Shown here in pieces: positions 1 to 13,148 of a stretch of DNA of 64,000 nt. The stretch's first letter is position 1. Each line of letters begins with the position of its first letter. Position numbers and translations under genes: made by a program. The stretch comes from Rattus norvegicus (lineage: Eukaryota > Chordata > Mammalia > Rodentia > Muridae), in NCBI RefSeq assembly GCF_036323735.1, contig NC_086037.1, forward strand, positions 61,666,002 to 61,730,001, read 5' to 3'. Under the pieces are notes generated by a model. It had not been told where the DNA came from, ran no database searches, and was given only the letters and a program-made list of their open reading frames with translations.

Positions 1-165
1 CAAGAGATCAAACAACCCAATCAACAAATGGGCTAATGAGATGAACAGACACTTCCCATACGGCTAAAAGCAAATGGCCAGAAAACACATGGAAAATGCC
101 CTACCTCACCAGTCATCAGAGAAATCAAATTGAAACTATACTGAGATCCCTTCTCACCCCTCGCA
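1..165 (+). mobile_element. L1 LINE fragment (3' part of ORF2)
   Basis: The text from the window edge matches the conserved end of L1 ORF2 (acacttcccata, cagtcatcagagaaatcaaat, gagatcccttctcaccc) in sense orientation. Similarity stops at about 165. It is interrupted by stops and cannot code. The 5' part lies outside the window. Confidence 0.6.
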
Positions 166-169
166 GCTT

Positions 170-2280
170 TTGAGATCATTTTCGGTTTCTACAGAAGTGT
201 AGGATACACAGTCAGTTATATAATATGGAGCTGGAAGGGAGTCGTTCCAGGATCTGTGACTGTGCCTAAGGGGTTGAACATGGGGAAAATGATAGGAGGG
301 GGGTTGACAGAATCTTCCATACTGTTTAGAATAAGGCTGTGAAGAATTAATAGCAGAAGAGCAACGCCAGAAAGAGGAGTAAACTGAAGACTCCCAAGTA
401 TTCTCTCCTCCATAAAACAAATGCAAATATTGGACAATGCATTCGAACCAGCATCTCCAACTCGATACAAATTAACCAAAGTCTCTTGGCTAGTGACCTG
501 GATCTATTTATTAAAAATATATTATATATGGCAAAACTTTACTAAGAACATGAGCTGTGTCTTGACTTCCTGTTTCAGGCTTGACCCTTGCTTGCCTATA
601 ACCTCCTCTGTGCCAACTAGGTCACACTTCAGAAATAAGGTGCTAGCATATAGTACAGGGCACAGAATCAGAAAGAGTAGCAAAGCGAAGTTGAACAGGA
701 ATCATTACACAGCACATATCTAAGTGAGAAAACAAAAAAGCAAGGGCCAGTCCACAGAAGACGCTGGATCCATTGCTGGATTTGTTTGTGGGTAAAGAAA
801 TCAGGGAGGTTTTTCACCGACATCCAGATTCACATGGCTAAAGAAACCTAAGGATGAACGTGTTTGATCCTCCAAGAATACATAGTAGTCATCGATGGAT
901 CTAACAACAGTGTCCACACAGTACACAAACCAAACTTGAAGGAGAGAAGCAGTTCTGCAACGGAGACTTGACTATCCCACAATCAATAAAGGACAGGGCA
1001 CATATGCAAATTAAGGAATCAGATGACATGAGAAACCAGAAACCAAGTAGGTCACCAATCTATACCCTTTCACCCAGTAATGCAAAATGTAAGCTCTTCT
1101 CAAGTGCATACGGTATGTTCGCCAAGATAAGCCGACCACGTGCTGGGCCACAAACCAAACTTCATTATTTTTTTTCAGCTGAAAAACAAGCATGTATTTA
1201 TCGTAAAGATCCGTGGTGCTCCATATATATTCGCCAAAGAAGCCTCCTTTGGCAGTCAACAGCGGCCAAGGACTCAGAACTGTTCAAAGGGTGGAGAACA
1301 AGTGAATGGGCATGTCCAGCTGCTCTGAGTCATCAGCTTAGCCTCCTCTAAGGCCTTAGGATCAACTGTAGGCAGTGAGTGTGCAGAAGAGGGGATGGCG
1401 GCGTGAGCCGTGAAAGGCTGACTTCCTGAGATGGTATGGCTGGTACACACTTCTATTCACAGCAGCAGCCGTAACCTGCATAAGACCTGCGCAAGATCGA
1501 GCCAGTCAAAATGGCAGCCTGGACTGAGAGGGCACCTCGGCTTCCTGAGAAGCTATAGACAGTTGGTGACTATTGAGGGAGAGGGATGCCTTTCTTCAGT
1601 GATGCAGCCGCTGATAGGTTGCACATACCTCAGTGGATGGCACCACACCCTTTCCATGCTCAGCATTAATTGGACTCTGGGCTATTAATAACACTAATAA
1701 TTTAAAAGGACACAACGTCAAAGGGGAGATGAGTTGGCAGGTTCCTGGGAGGAATTGGAGAGCAATAGTTAGGAATGGAAAAAAGTTTATAAAAGAAAAA
1801 GAAAACACTGTAGACATGTCCGATGCCTCCAAACGGTAAATAAGATATTCATATTTTAAAACTGAAGAATTGAAAGCACACAAAGCATGTTTTCTGGCCA
1901 CCATGGGATAAGCAGTAAGCTTAACAGAAAATTACATGGCTCAAAAAATATGGAAATCAAGCACCCTTCTCTTCAATAACCAAGGGGTTACCAGGGGTTA
2001 GAGAAAGAAAATCAAAAGTATCTTGAAATGAATGAAAGTAAAAATGTAAAATAATGAGACTGTAGAACTGAGAGGGACGCAGTAACAGCAGGTTGAGAAG
2101 GAAGGTTCAGAGGTATAAACACAAGCACGGGAAGAACAAAAGTCACAAATCAGTCACCAACTGTAAACTCTCAGTAACCACAAAAAGTAAACCCGGAGCC
2201 TGCAGACACGTGAAAATTACGAGGACTGGAGACGGAAGTGAGGATAGGAAAATGGAAGGAAAGAAAGAGTTGGTTCTTTG
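170..2280. other. No recognisable gene or repeat family
   Basis: I see no tRNA-type SINE boxes, LTR ends, coding similarity or long simple repeat here. The few short open frames show no recognisable domain. Presumed unique intronic sequence, possibly including very old unrecognised repeats. Confidence 0.4.
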
Positions 2281-2405
2281 AAGAAATGAACAAAATTAAC
2301 AGACTTTTAGCTAAAACACTGAGGAAACAGGATTCAAATGGCTGAAAAAGGGGAAATTACCAGAAACTGAACAAAAATGAAAGTAATCTTGAGAAAGCAC
2401 TATAG

Positions 2406-2605
2406 GGACGGGGGAGATGGCTCGGTGGCTGAAGTACACGCTGCTCTTGCAGAGGACTCATTTGGGTCCCACCAGCTGTGTCAGCTCATCATGACCCACA
2501 CTTCCAGCTCTAAAGTATCTTGCCTTCTCTTTTAGACTCTGCAGACACCGTCCTCACACATGAATATGTATCTATGCAGAGACACGTACGAACAATATTA
2601 CTTTT
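2406..2605 (+). mobile_element. B2/B3-type SINE
   Basis: It begins ggggagatggctcggtggct, the A-box region of B2-type SINEs, followed by 'ctgctcttgcagaggactca' and 'gggtcccacc' in family order. It lies inside the old L1. Diverged copy; no clear target duplication seen. Confidence 0.6.
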
Positions 2606-2670
2606 AAAAATAAAATAACTCAAATTCATGAAATACCTAATGTGGTATTCCCAGACTGAGGAAAGTCTCA

Positions 2671-2671
<1 letters not shown>

Positions 2672-2716
<45 letters not shown>

Positions 2717-2736
2717 GCGCGCACACACACACACAC
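2672..2736. repeat. (CA)n(CG)n(CA)n compound microsatellite
   Basis: About 30 bp of CA, then about 20 bp of alternating CG, then CA again. It is entirely alternating purine-pyrimidine, so it can adopt Z-DNA. It also creates spurious Cys-Val reading frames on the other strand. Confidence 0.95.
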
Positions 2737-4340
2737 ATGAGAGAGAGACAGAAAGAGCACAAAATAAAAAAGATCATAGAAGAAAATACCCACAGCTAAA
2801 ACACTAAGTATAAATAACAGAGAAAGTGTATGAAGAGCTTCGAGAGAAAAAACTCGTCACATATGAAAAACAACACACCAGAAAAATAGCTGACTTCTTG
2901 ATGAAAGTTTTGAAAGCCAGTAGACCAAGAAGACTATGCCAGCCGGCTTAGACTAATATACCTAGCAAAACTATCTGTCATGATGAAAAGAGAAAAGAGA
3001 ACTTTCCAGAATAGACTTTTCAGCCTAAAATTTTTATACCCAACCAAACAAATAAAAAGAAAGTACAGTAAGCAGCATTTTGAACTGAAGAGAGAAATGA
3101 GCACAACGGAGAGACTGTAGAAAGAAATACAAAGCCATAATTATGAAAACATAAAGTACCACTTAGAACACAACAGCAAAACTCAACAACATGGTGACTG
3201 CCATTAAATCACACATTTAAATGGTAACTTTAAATATCAAGGACCTCAATTCTCCAAGCAAAAGATATCAGCTGACTGAATGGGTCAAGAAATAAATTCC
3301 AACGTTGTGTTGTATAAAAGAAACAATCCTTAGCTTCAAAGATAGCCACTGCCTTAGAGTAAAAGGGTGGCCAAAGGTACTCTAAGAAAAGGCAAGCACG
3401 AAGTAGGCAGGAGTCACTATCTACTATCTGATAAACTATAATTCAAGTCAAATCAAAACTAACCAGAAGAGATAAAGCAGGACATCCCATTGTAAACTAG
3501 CAAACAGTTAACCAAAAAAAAAAATAAAATAAAATTACTACCTAAACATATATTCACCAAACTCTAGTGCACCCAATTTCATAAAATATGTAGTACTTGA
3601 TTAAAGATGTGCACTACATCAATCCATGAATAGTACGTGATTTCAATACTCAACATTTTCCATTAGACAGGCCATCTGGACAAAACATAAACAGAGAAAC
3701 AGCATAGTATATTGACATCATACACTTAACATATGCACTTAACTTATCTATAGAATATTCAACCCAAATACCATAAAAACATACTCTGCTCAGCAGCACT
3801 GGAAGCTCTTCTATAGTAGAACACATCCTGAGACATGAAATGAGTTTTTGCAAATTCAAAAATATAGTAACTCCTTGTTCTTGTCTGACCACATTGCAAT
3901 GAGACTAAAATTTGATAGAAAAAAAAAAACTCTAGTAGATATGCAAAATCTTGGAGATGAAACAACCACTGCTAAATAATGAGTGGATCAAAGAAGAAAT
4001 CAAGAGAGAAATTTCCAGTTTTTCCTGTAACTAAATGAAAACAAAAACATATCACAACAAAACCTTGGAGACACACTAAGGGCAATCCTAAGAAGAACGT
4101 TTACAGTTGTTGGAGCCTACATTTTAAGAACCAGAAAGATCACAATAAATGGCCTAACGATACAACTCAAAAAGTTGGAAAAATAAGACCAAACCAAGTC
4201 CAAATTTAGCAGGGGCGAGGAATAATATTATATGGGAATCGACGAAATTGAAACAAAGAAAACAATTCAAAGAAATCAGTGGATTTAAGAGCTGATTCTT
4301 TAAGAAGATAAAATCAACAGATCTTTGGCCCAACTAACTG

Positions 4341-4410
4341 AAAGAAAGAAGGAAAGAAAGAAAGGAAGAAAGGAAGGGAGGGAGGGAGGGAGGGAGGGAG
4401 GCAGGCAAAC
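4341..4410. repeat. (GAAA)n/(GGGA)n purine microsatellite
   Basis: Runs of gaaa and then ggga/gggag units interrupt the old L1 between its early and reverse-transcriptase segments. Purine-only on the plus strand. Confidence 0.9.
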
Positions 4411-5267
4411 AAAGAAAGGTCAGTATTCTGATGAAAATAGCCACAAATCTTCAATAAAATAGTTGCAAACAACGTAGAAATATACAACAAAAAGATTATC
4501 CACCATGACCAAGCTGGGTTTATACCTAAAATGCACGAATGGGTCAACACATGCAAGTCAAATAAATGTAATGAACAACATAGACTTAAAGACAAAAAAA
4601 AAGCACATGATCATCTCAAGAGACACAGAAAAAGCCTTTGACAAAATCCAGCATGCTTTCAGGATAGAACTTATAGAGAATGTAGGACTAGAGGGGATAC
4701 ACCTTAACATAATAAAATCTATACATGAAAGATCCACAGCCAGCATCATCCAAAATGGCAAAAGCTTGAAGCATTACCACTCCAGTCGGGAATGAGGCAG
4801 GGATATCCACTAGACGTAGCCTTTTTCAATGCTCTGCCCCAAGTAGTAGGTAGAACGAAAAACCTTTAGCAGATGATATTATAGTATACATTAAAGGCCC
4901 TATAAATTCTACCAGAAAACTTCCAGAAATAATAAATTCAGTGATGTGGCGGGTTACAAAATCGACTTGTACAAATCAATAGTTTTTCTACACACCAACA
5001 GCAGGAACAGATCATGGACACACATTCGCAATAGCCTCAAAGGGAAAAAAAAGTATCTAGGAATTAGCCTAACCAAAGAAGTGAAGGGCCTCTACAAGGA
5101 AAACTTTAAACCTCTGAAGAAAAACATAGAGACACTAGAAAATGCAAAAGCATCCCATGTTCATGGACTGATAGAATTAATATTATGAATAGCCACTTTA
5201 CCAAAAGATACTCAAAAATTCAATGCAATCCTACTCAAAATCCCATCTCATTCTTTGCAGAAATAAT

Positions 5268-5325
<58 letters not shown>
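5268..5325. repeat. (GATA)n microsatellite
   Basis: About 14 uninterrupted GATA units inserted in the ORF2 tail of the old L1. Confidence 0.97.
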
Positions 5326-7497
5326 GTGAAGTTCATATGAAACCACTAAAGACTCTGGATAGCCAAAACAATCCTGACAAGAACAGTGCTGGGGTGAAGG
5401 GGTCACCATTCAAGGGCTTAAGAGGTCTCAAGGGCCCTAGTAATAAAAACAATGTGGTAGTGGACATGCAGACCAATGGAACAAATTCAAAGACTCAAAT
5501 ATTACTTTACATAGCTTCAGCCACTGAGTATTTGACAAAAATGCCAAAAACCTAAGCAAAATAAAATAAACAAAACTCCTTCAGCAAATGTGCTGGAGCA
5601 ACTGGATGTCCAAGAACAGAAGAAGGAAATCACCTCAGTGTCTTATCGCCTTGCACAAAAACGAACTTCAAGTGGATGGGAGACCATTAAACCCTTAAAC
5701 CTGAAACACTGAAACTGCTAGAAGACATGGTCAGCACCCTACATGATGGACGTGTAGGAAGCTTTCTAACTGGGGCTCCATTTGACCCCAACAATTAAGG
5801 CCAACAATTAGCAAGCGAGACTTCACGAAACTAAAACTGCAGCTCGATTAATTAGTTAATTAACAATCCAACCAAATGAAAATGAAGTCCACAGAATGGG
5901 AGAGCATCTTTTACGGCTACGCATCTGATGGAGGACTGACATCCAGAATGCATAAAGAACTAAAAGAAGACAGACAGCGACTCATTCGAACAATGGCCCC
6001 AGGACCTGAACAAAGAATTCTCAAAACCAACAATCGAAGATGGTAGGAAGCATCTCAGAAGCAATTCGTCCTTCCACAGCAATCAGGGAAATGCAAATAC
6101 ATACAACCCTGAGGTTTCCTCTTACAGCAGCCAGAGTGGCAAAGGCCAGCAAAGCAACGAACAACAAATGCTGGGGAGGCTGTTGGGGGAAGGGAATTCT
6201 CATGGGCTGCTGGTGGGACTGCAAACCGGTACAGTCACTATAGAAACCAGTGTTTGAATCCTCAAAACGCTAACAGTAAATCGATGGTAGGGCCCAGATA
6301 TACCACCCAAAGGACTCAGCATCCTGCTCGAGGGATGCTCTCTCCATCACGTTTATGGCCGCTCTATTCACAGCAGCTAGGAATCAGAAACAGACTAAAT
6401 GTCCTTAAGCCAATGGATATGAAAATGCGGAGTGTGTGTCTACTGCATGTCCGTGGGAGCCATTCAGCTCTAAGGGGGGAAAGGAAATCGTGAACCGTGC
6501 AGGCAAATGGCTGGAACTAGAGAAGATGGTACCAAGTGAGGCAGCCTAGTCCCAGAAAGACAAACATCGTATGTTCTCTTTGGCTCCTGGAGGCTCCGAG
6601 TTTAAAATCTTCAGGTATGAGTACACATCCTGGAGTAACTGTACAAAGCAGGAGGTGGAGTAGGGCTATTGCTCTCCCTCCCTGTGGCACGGAGGAGGGG
6701 GACACTGGAGAGAGAATTAGCTGGGTACAAATAATCTGATTGGGAAAGTGGGGGGGTCCAATTAGAATAGGGGAGGGAGATAAAGAAAAAGAAGAGAGGA
6801 GGGTAAAATAAGAGGAAGGGGGTCTGAAATCGTCATAAAAATTAATAGGTACCTACCTACCTTAAAAAACTTCAGTACACATAATTCTATGTATAAATAT
6901 ACATATGTAGTTTAAATGAGATATTCTCATCTGGGTTCACAATGCTCACTCCAAGCGCCAAAGACAATCTAACAAAAATGCCAAGGCTGTGCATATAGAG
7001 CCCTCATTTGAAGTGTTGGTCGGGGCTGTCCAAGAGACTCCCAAACCATCACAGGCTATTGAGACGAACTAGGTTGGCCCTAGAGGTAGAAAGTAAATCC
7101 CGATTGCTGAAGAGAACAAGTACTTCAGACAGAGGGCCCAGAGGCCCCTGGGCTGGAACACCTGAATTCATCCTCCCTGAGGTCTGGTAGCTTCCACGGT
7201 AGCCGAAGGCACCAAGAAAGCTTCCAAATAAGGGGAGTGACCAGCAGGCCTACAAAGATATATTGTCTGTGAGTCACAATAAGGACCAGCATGGCACAGT
7301 GCAGGTAAAAGCATGCATACCTGGGATAGTAACCAACAGCTCTCTAAACAGACTTAAGACGTGTTCAACAAGAGGGAGACCATGCCTGGTCCTGGAAACC
7401 TAGCCAACACCCAAGGCTGGTGGAGTCATGGATCCTGGAGGAGAACCTCCTTATTAAACAGGCACAATCCCCAACTCATTCTAAACATTGGTATTTG

Positions 7498-7850
7498 TGG
7501 TGGTTTGAATAAGAATGGCTCCCATAGGCTCATATATTTGAATACTGAGACATCGGAGTGTGGCACTACTTGAGAAGGTATGGCTTGGTTGGAGTGAGTG
7601 GGTGTGGCCATGTTGGAGGAAATGTGTGACTTTTCGGTTTCAAATGCTCAAACCAGGTCCAGTGTGTCTCTCCCTGTGGCCTGTAGATCCTAACAGAGGA
7701 CTCAGCTACTTCTCCAGCACCATAGCTGTCTGTCCTGTCATGTTTTGTCATGCTCCCTGCCGTGCTACTAATGGACTGAACCTCCAAACCTGTAAGTCAG
7801 ATCCAAATAATGGCTTCTCTTATGGGATCTGTCATAGTCATCTGTCAAAG
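7498..7850 (+). mobile_element. ORR1-type MaLR LTR (sense)
   Basis: It starts with tggtttgaataagaatggct and continues through 'ggctcatatatttgaat', 'gtgtggccatgttggagg' and 'catgctccctgcc...gctactaatggactgaacctcc'. This is the order seen in murid ORR1-type MaLR LTRs. The 3' end is degraded and abuts L1 3'UTR sequence. No primer-binding site follows, so it is a solo or truncated LTR. Confidence 0.65.
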
Positions 7851-7854
7851 GACT

Positions 7855-8482
7855 GACTACGCCAGTCCTTTTGCCTCACCAAGGAGACTTCTCTTTGCAA
7901 CAGAGAGAGAGACCATTACAGAAAACCATAACCCATCAAAACTCAAGAGCCGTGGGATTCGGTTCCAATGCAAATCCATCTACAAAACAATTCCTGAGGC
8001 TCAGAGTACATTGAGGAAGAGAGGGAAAAAAAGATTGCATGTGCCTGAGGATCAGGGAGTTTTCTGTGAGAGTATATCCCCTAGTGATATCAGAAATGAC
8101 ACCCATGAAGACTCACTAACATGACTGTCTAAGCAGGAACTGAACAACAACAATAGATGTGCCAAAGAAGACCTCCACCCTACAAAAGGAACTATGGGTA
8201 ACTAAGGCATGCTGGGATTGGGAGAAAGAGTCTTCTCCGGGGAAGAACACAACAGCTGGTTATCCAATACCAAGTGGTTTCCCTGGAAACATACATACAG
8301 GTAACGTTATGCAAACTGAGCAAGTTAGACTTAGGAATATATCTGTATCTACGTAAACAAGTATGCATGTAACAACAATTAGTGAAAAACTCAAGAGAGC
8401 AAGGAGATGGATGTGGAGGTGCTTGAAAGGAGGAAAAGGAAGGGGGAAATGGTACAATTAGAATCTCAAAGAGAAAAATAAG
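7855..8482 (+). mobile_element. L1 3'UTR / 3' end (sense)
   Basis: Blocks such as 'gaaaaccataacccatcaaaa', 'aggatcagggagttt', 'gcatgctgggattgggagaaa' and 'aacaacaattagtgaaaaa' follow the order of a murid L1 3'UTR. It ends in a purine-rich segment and A-rich tail. No coding capacity. Confidence 0.6.
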
Positions 8483-8611
8483 TGAAGTGTGTCTTTTTTA
8501 AAAAATACTTTGAATAACTGCACACCAATGGCTTGCATGAAGCACAAGAAATACTCCCATGATCAAACGTGATTTTAAAGGGAATAAGAGTAGAAAATTA
8601 TATCGGACTCC

Positions 8612-10682
8612 TGTCCTAGTTAGGGTCACTATTGTTGTCACAATGAAACACTATGACCAAGCAGCTTTGAAGGAAAGCGTTGGTTTGGATCATGCTTCCA
8701 CATCACTGTTCATCGATGAAGGATGTTGGGACAGAAACTCAAACAGGGCAGGAATCTAGAGGCTTGAGCTGATGCAGAGGCCATGGAGAAATGCTGCTTA
8801 CTGCTTGCTCCCTGTGGCTTGCTCAACCTGTTTTCATATAGAACTCAGGACTGCCATCCCAGGGATCGCAGCATCCACAGGATGGGACCCTCCCTACCAA
8901 TCATTAATTAAGAAAACGCCCTACAGGACTGCCTGTAGCCCAATCTTACGGAAGCATTTTATGACTCTAGCTTGTGTTAAGTTAATATAAAACTAGGCAG
9001 CACAAATGATCCCTCGTCAACCCGACACACAAATACATCTCCATTAATCCACAACCTTTCCTTTCTAGTTCATCCCCAAGATCAAACATCCCTATAAATA
9101 TCACAAAACAAAACATTTTATAAACGTAACAGGTCCCACAGTCTTTGCAGTTCAGTTTAAAATTCGGTTTACAGGGCTGGGGATTTAGCTCAGTGGTAGA
9201 GCGCTTACCTAGGAAGCGCAAGGCCCTGGGTTCGGTCCTCAGCTCCGAAAAAAAGAACCAAAAAAAAAAAAAAAATTGGTTTACTTAAAAATTCAAAATA
9301 CCATGTTGAGCCTAAGATCTCTTTATAAAATTCAGTCTCTCAACTGTGGGCTCCATAAAACCAAAAACAGATACTTTCTCACTTCGAGGGAAGAATCAGG
9401 TCATAGCCACAATCTGAACAAAGCAAAACCAAATTCCAACAGTGAAACAACTCAATGTCTAGAATCTATGATCTACTCATGATCATATGGGCTCCTCCAA
9501 AGGTCTTGAGGTCACTTCTCTAGCTCCACACTCTGCAGCCCACACAAGTATGTCTTCTAGGCTTAGCAAAGCTCCACTCCACACCTGCCACTATTCTTGG
9601 TGTTCATCCCACGATACTGGCATTACCAAAATACTGGAGCATTTTGCTGGAACCAAAGTCTTTTACGAAGAGCCTCTCCTAAACTCTCTTTGTGGACTCC
9701 AGCCCTGCCACACAGTGACAAGCCTCAACTGCCTTCCATTACTCCCCCATGCCTTCAAAAACAGTACCACCTAAGTAACTCTTGCATTGTCAAGTTTAGC
9801 TAACAGCACAAGGTACAACCTTGGCTACCTCTGAACACGGCTTGCATGTACTGACTCTACGGAAAGACTTCCCTGAAGATTTCACCTTAGTGGTACTGCT
9901 GATCTTTTATTAGTCACCACTTATTTCGTGTCTCAAGTTAACGAGCATCAACTGTCGCAGTAAAGCAAAGGTTTTACTTCAGTAATTCTGGTATCTTGTT
10001 AATCACAACTGATTCTTCCACCTCAGCTAACCAAAACCACAAATTCTTAACCCAAAACAATAAATGGCCCCAATAGAGTCACTGAGGGACTCTCAAACTT
10101 CCCTCTGAAACTTCTCAAGGAAGGCTTCCAACATCTCTCAGCATGCTTCAGTTCTAAGCTCCCACAGAGCAGCTTACCAAGCACTGAACACTCAGTGTCT
10201 TTTCTCACCTAAAGTTCCAAAATCCTCTACAGTCCTCCAGAAACATGGTCAGGTCTGTCATGGCAATCCCCACTCCTGGTACCAATTTCTGTCCTAGTTA
10301 AGGTTAGTATTGTTATAATGAAGCACCATGACCAAAGTAACTCTGGAGGAAAGGGTTTATTTGGCTTACACTTCTGCATCACTGTTCATCATTGGAGAAA
10401 GCCAAGACTGGAACCTGGAGGCAGGATCTGATGCAGAGGCCGCGAAGGAGTGCTACATATTGGCTTGCTCCCCATGGCTTGCTCAGTCTGCATTCTGTAG
10501 AATGCAAGACCAGCAGTCCAGGGAATGGCACCATTCATAATGGGCTGTTCTATGCCCCATCAATCACTTAATTAAGAAAATGCCTGACAGGCTTGCATAT
10601 AGCCTAATCTTATAGAGGCAGTTTCTCAGTTGAGCCTCCTACCCCTAGCTTATGCTAAGTAGATATAAAAATAGCCAGCACA
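8612..10682 (-). mobile_element. Complete MT-type MaLR retroelement (two LTRs)
   Basis: Two 393-bp LTRs in the same orientation flank 1.29 kb: 8612-9004 (3' LTR) and 10290-10682 (5' LTR). On the minus strand each starts TGTGCTG and ends in AGGACA, as TG...CA LTRs do. Next to the inner end of the 5' LTR, 10268-10284 reads tggtaccaggagtgggg on the minus strand, the Leu-tRNA-type primer site used by ERVL/MaLR elements. Flanking 5-mers actcc (8607-8611) and acttc (10683-10687) look like a one-mismatch target duplication. The interior has no retroviral coding similarity, as expected for non-autonomous MaLRs, and holds an ID SINE. It is in the same sense as Cdyl2. Confidence 0.8.
9173..9272 (+). 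mobile_element. ID element (rat SINE) inside the MaLR
   Basis: It has the A box tagctcagtggtagagcg, the variant loop cttacctaggaagcgc, the B box gggttcggtcc and an A-rich tail. It is flanked by near-identical direct repeats aattcggtttac / aattggtttac (9161-9172 and 9274-9284). Derived from BC1/tRNA-Ala. It has internal polymerase III promoter boxes but no sign of a functional gene role. Confidence 0.95.
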
Positions 10683-10687
10683 ACTTC

Positions 10688-13028
10688 AAACATGTAAAGG
10701 AATCACATTAGTCAGTAAAACTTCCCAACAAAGAGAAGCTCAGGGCCAGGTGGCTTCCCTGGTGCATTCCACCAAACATTGGAAGAATAACACTAATGCA
10801 ACACAGTGAAGAAATGCCTCAGGGTGCCAGACTTCTCCATCTCTGCCATGTTTAATTCAGAAGACGAGAAAATGGCTGGATGAGCCACCCAGCAACAAAA
10901 GCATGCATCTGCTCAAAAAGCTAGGTCTACTGTTTGAAGAAAGCCACACACACACTCTAAAGACAACAGCTCTATGTCTCCCTTCCTCTATTTATTAACC
11001 ACAAAGTCTGATCACAGTCTCCATGTGTATCTTCTTCTTCAGAAGAGACAAGGTTTTGGTTGTAAGTCACATGAGTGAATCAAGTGGTGTAAATATCAAG
11101 ACCGTCAAACCCTCCCCCTTTTCTCCTTATGACAGCATGAATTTTTGGTACTGTTACCTTGTCTCACTTCCAACCGTTGACACATGAACTGGGATTTCCA
11201 GGAAAATTCAGCTCTCAGGGTTCCCCATAATGTCAAGGCCTGTGACATCAGCCATGAGAAAAGGTCCCAACCTCAATCATCATCACTAAGAGACTTCCCC
11301 AGGACACAAACCCATGCTACGCTGCCCTGGACTCCTTCATTAAATCTTGCCTGAGAATATAATGCTGTCCAAACGTTCCAGGACATTCTCCAGAGGAACA
11401 CGGGAAGAATCTGCTTCCTCCTCATGTGCAGCATATGCAGAAGCCACAAGGCAAGCAGCTAGGAGTTACATCTCCTTCAACAGTCAAAGGGGCTCTCACC
11501 TTTTATCACCTGCTAAAGATGTCCACAAAAGACAAAACTTGACTTTGAAACGCCTGTCCAGCTCCGAAACTTAGCAATCCTCTGAAATCAGGACTCCGCT
11601 GTCTTACTGAGACTACAACACTCCAGTTGAGTTTGACTTATAGGAAAATGATGTGGCCAATCACCAACCAACAAGGACGCAGAAGAGGAGTGAAGGAGTA
11701 TAAAAGCTCGGGCATTCTCTTCAGCCCCATGCCAAGAAGGCTATAGGGACATCTGAGACAAGTTCAACTCTCACACACATGATAGACCTGTGCATGCAAA
11801 TTTTGCCATTGAGTGGATATTTTTGAGTATTGTCCCGTGCCAAATGATGAGAGATTTTTGGAAATAAGTAGACTATAAGCATTTATAGTATATGCAAGCA
11901 AGTTCTAGAATGCCAAAAGAGTGAACCCTGTAGGAACCCAAAGAGGAAGCATAAAGCCCTAAGTTCCATTACATAGTCTGACTTTCGACATGTGTTTAAA
12001 TTCCAGGAAGATCTCAGGTGTCCTAATGTCCAGGGCTGTAGTGTCACCACAGGGACAGACAGATCTAGCCTTATTTGTCATCATTAAGAGAATTCACTAA
12101 GACTCAGGGCCAGGCTTAGCTCCCCTGGCATCCTAGGCTAAAAGGCTTTGCCAAGTGTGGCATCTAAGCAGAAACCAGGAGGAGTTGAAACTAAGCTAGC
12201 AGGGATGAGGCTGGTCCTTCATCTAGAAGACTGATGGAGGAGGGAATTCATGGATCATGGAATAGTCAAGAGGGGCAAATAGTCTCGGAGTCGGACACGC
12301 TGCACACAGAGAAACAGCAGGAGAGGAGACTAAGCCACACAGAGCTTACATACCTCCTAAAGATATTCTGTCAGAAGATGGCAGAACAGGAGGGTTTTTT
12401 TTTTCCAGATCCCTGAGAGGGCACCCCAGAGAAAATCTGGCGTGAACACCTGAGAGGTGCCAGGATGACTCAAGCGATGGGAGGCATCCCCTGCACTACG
12501 GTGATGGGAATGAAAAAGAAGACAAAAGATGGATTCCAGAAATACACAGGCTGCCGACTCAACAGAGCAGACACTGTCTGAGGAAAACAAAAGAGACCAC
12601 ATTTCTGGTTGGAGAATGAACAGATGGGGGCTAGAAGGAAGATTCTAAGTTTATGACTATTGAGTTTAAAGGATAGTTTGATGGATAGTTCGTTCTAGAG
12701 CTCAGAAGAATTATCCAGGAAAAAGGTAGAGACTTCAAGAGGTCAGAAAAAGCCTGGGACTGGCTACTACCTTGAAAACTACCAGGTTTAAGGTACAGGT
12801 GGCAGGAAACAAGGACACAGAGGCAACCAGGCAGTGGAAGATGCTCCAAGAATGAGCTGGGGTACTCAAGAGAAGGGGTACCCTGTTACATGTCTCCCTG
12901 AGTGTGTTGAGAGATTATCACGTGATCAGTTCAGGGAATCCTGATCACAAGCTTGACACACGGCCAACTTGTCAGTACTCATACAGGTCTGGGTCCCAGG
13001 AAGGTAGCAAATGGCAAATCCTGTCCTC
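10688..13028. other. Mostly unrecognised intronic sequence, possible old LTR
   Basis: No gene or SINE was recognised. Around 11655-11710 there is a CCAAT-like caatcacc and a tataaaag motif followed by pyrimidine-rich sequence, as in an LTR U3/R boundary. I could not delimit an LTR. Confidence 0.35.
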
Positions 13029-13042
13029 AAGAGAGGCATCAG

Positions 13043-13148
13043 GGGTTGGGGATTTAGCTCAGTGGTAGAGCGCTTGCCTACCAAGCGCAAGGCCCTGGGT
13101 TCGGTCCCCAGCTCTGAAAAAAAAAAAGAAAGAAAAAAAAAGAAAAAA
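13043..13148 (+). mobile_element. ID element with perfect target-site duplication
   Basis: A full ID body with A and B boxes (tagctcagtggtagagcg; gggttcggtcccc) and a long A-rich tail with G interruptions. The 14-bp duplication aagagaggcatcag is perfect at 13029-13042 and 13149-13162, so the insertion is young. Confidence 0.97.

Larger units (their letters stand above)
2285..6885 (+). mobile_element. Old Lx-type L1 LINE, sense strand, heavily mutated
   Basis: Successive blocks follow the order of L1 ORF2. An early-ORF2-like block lies near 3180-3480. Reverse-transcriptase text near 4430-4800 reads, with frameshifts, as AGFIPK and later RQGYPL-like motifs. The tail of ORF2 lies at 4940-6500 (e.g. 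'ctcatgggctgctggtgggactgcaa') and a 3'UTR block ends near 6885 in an AT-rich stretch. Many stops and frameshifts make it dead. It is broken by a B2-type SINE (2406-2605), a CA/CG tract and a (GATA)n expansion. Whether all blocks belong to one insertion is uncertain. Confidence 0.7.

Noticed and set aside
4505..4795. Reverse-transcriptase-like open frame
   Set aside because: It is a fragment of a dead L1 with stops and frameshifts either side, not a functional enzyme.
9173..9250. tRNA-Ala-like sequence (also at 13043, 39871, 46994 and 48134)
   Set aside because: These are ID SINEs with A-rich tails and, in most cases, target duplications, not tRNA genes.
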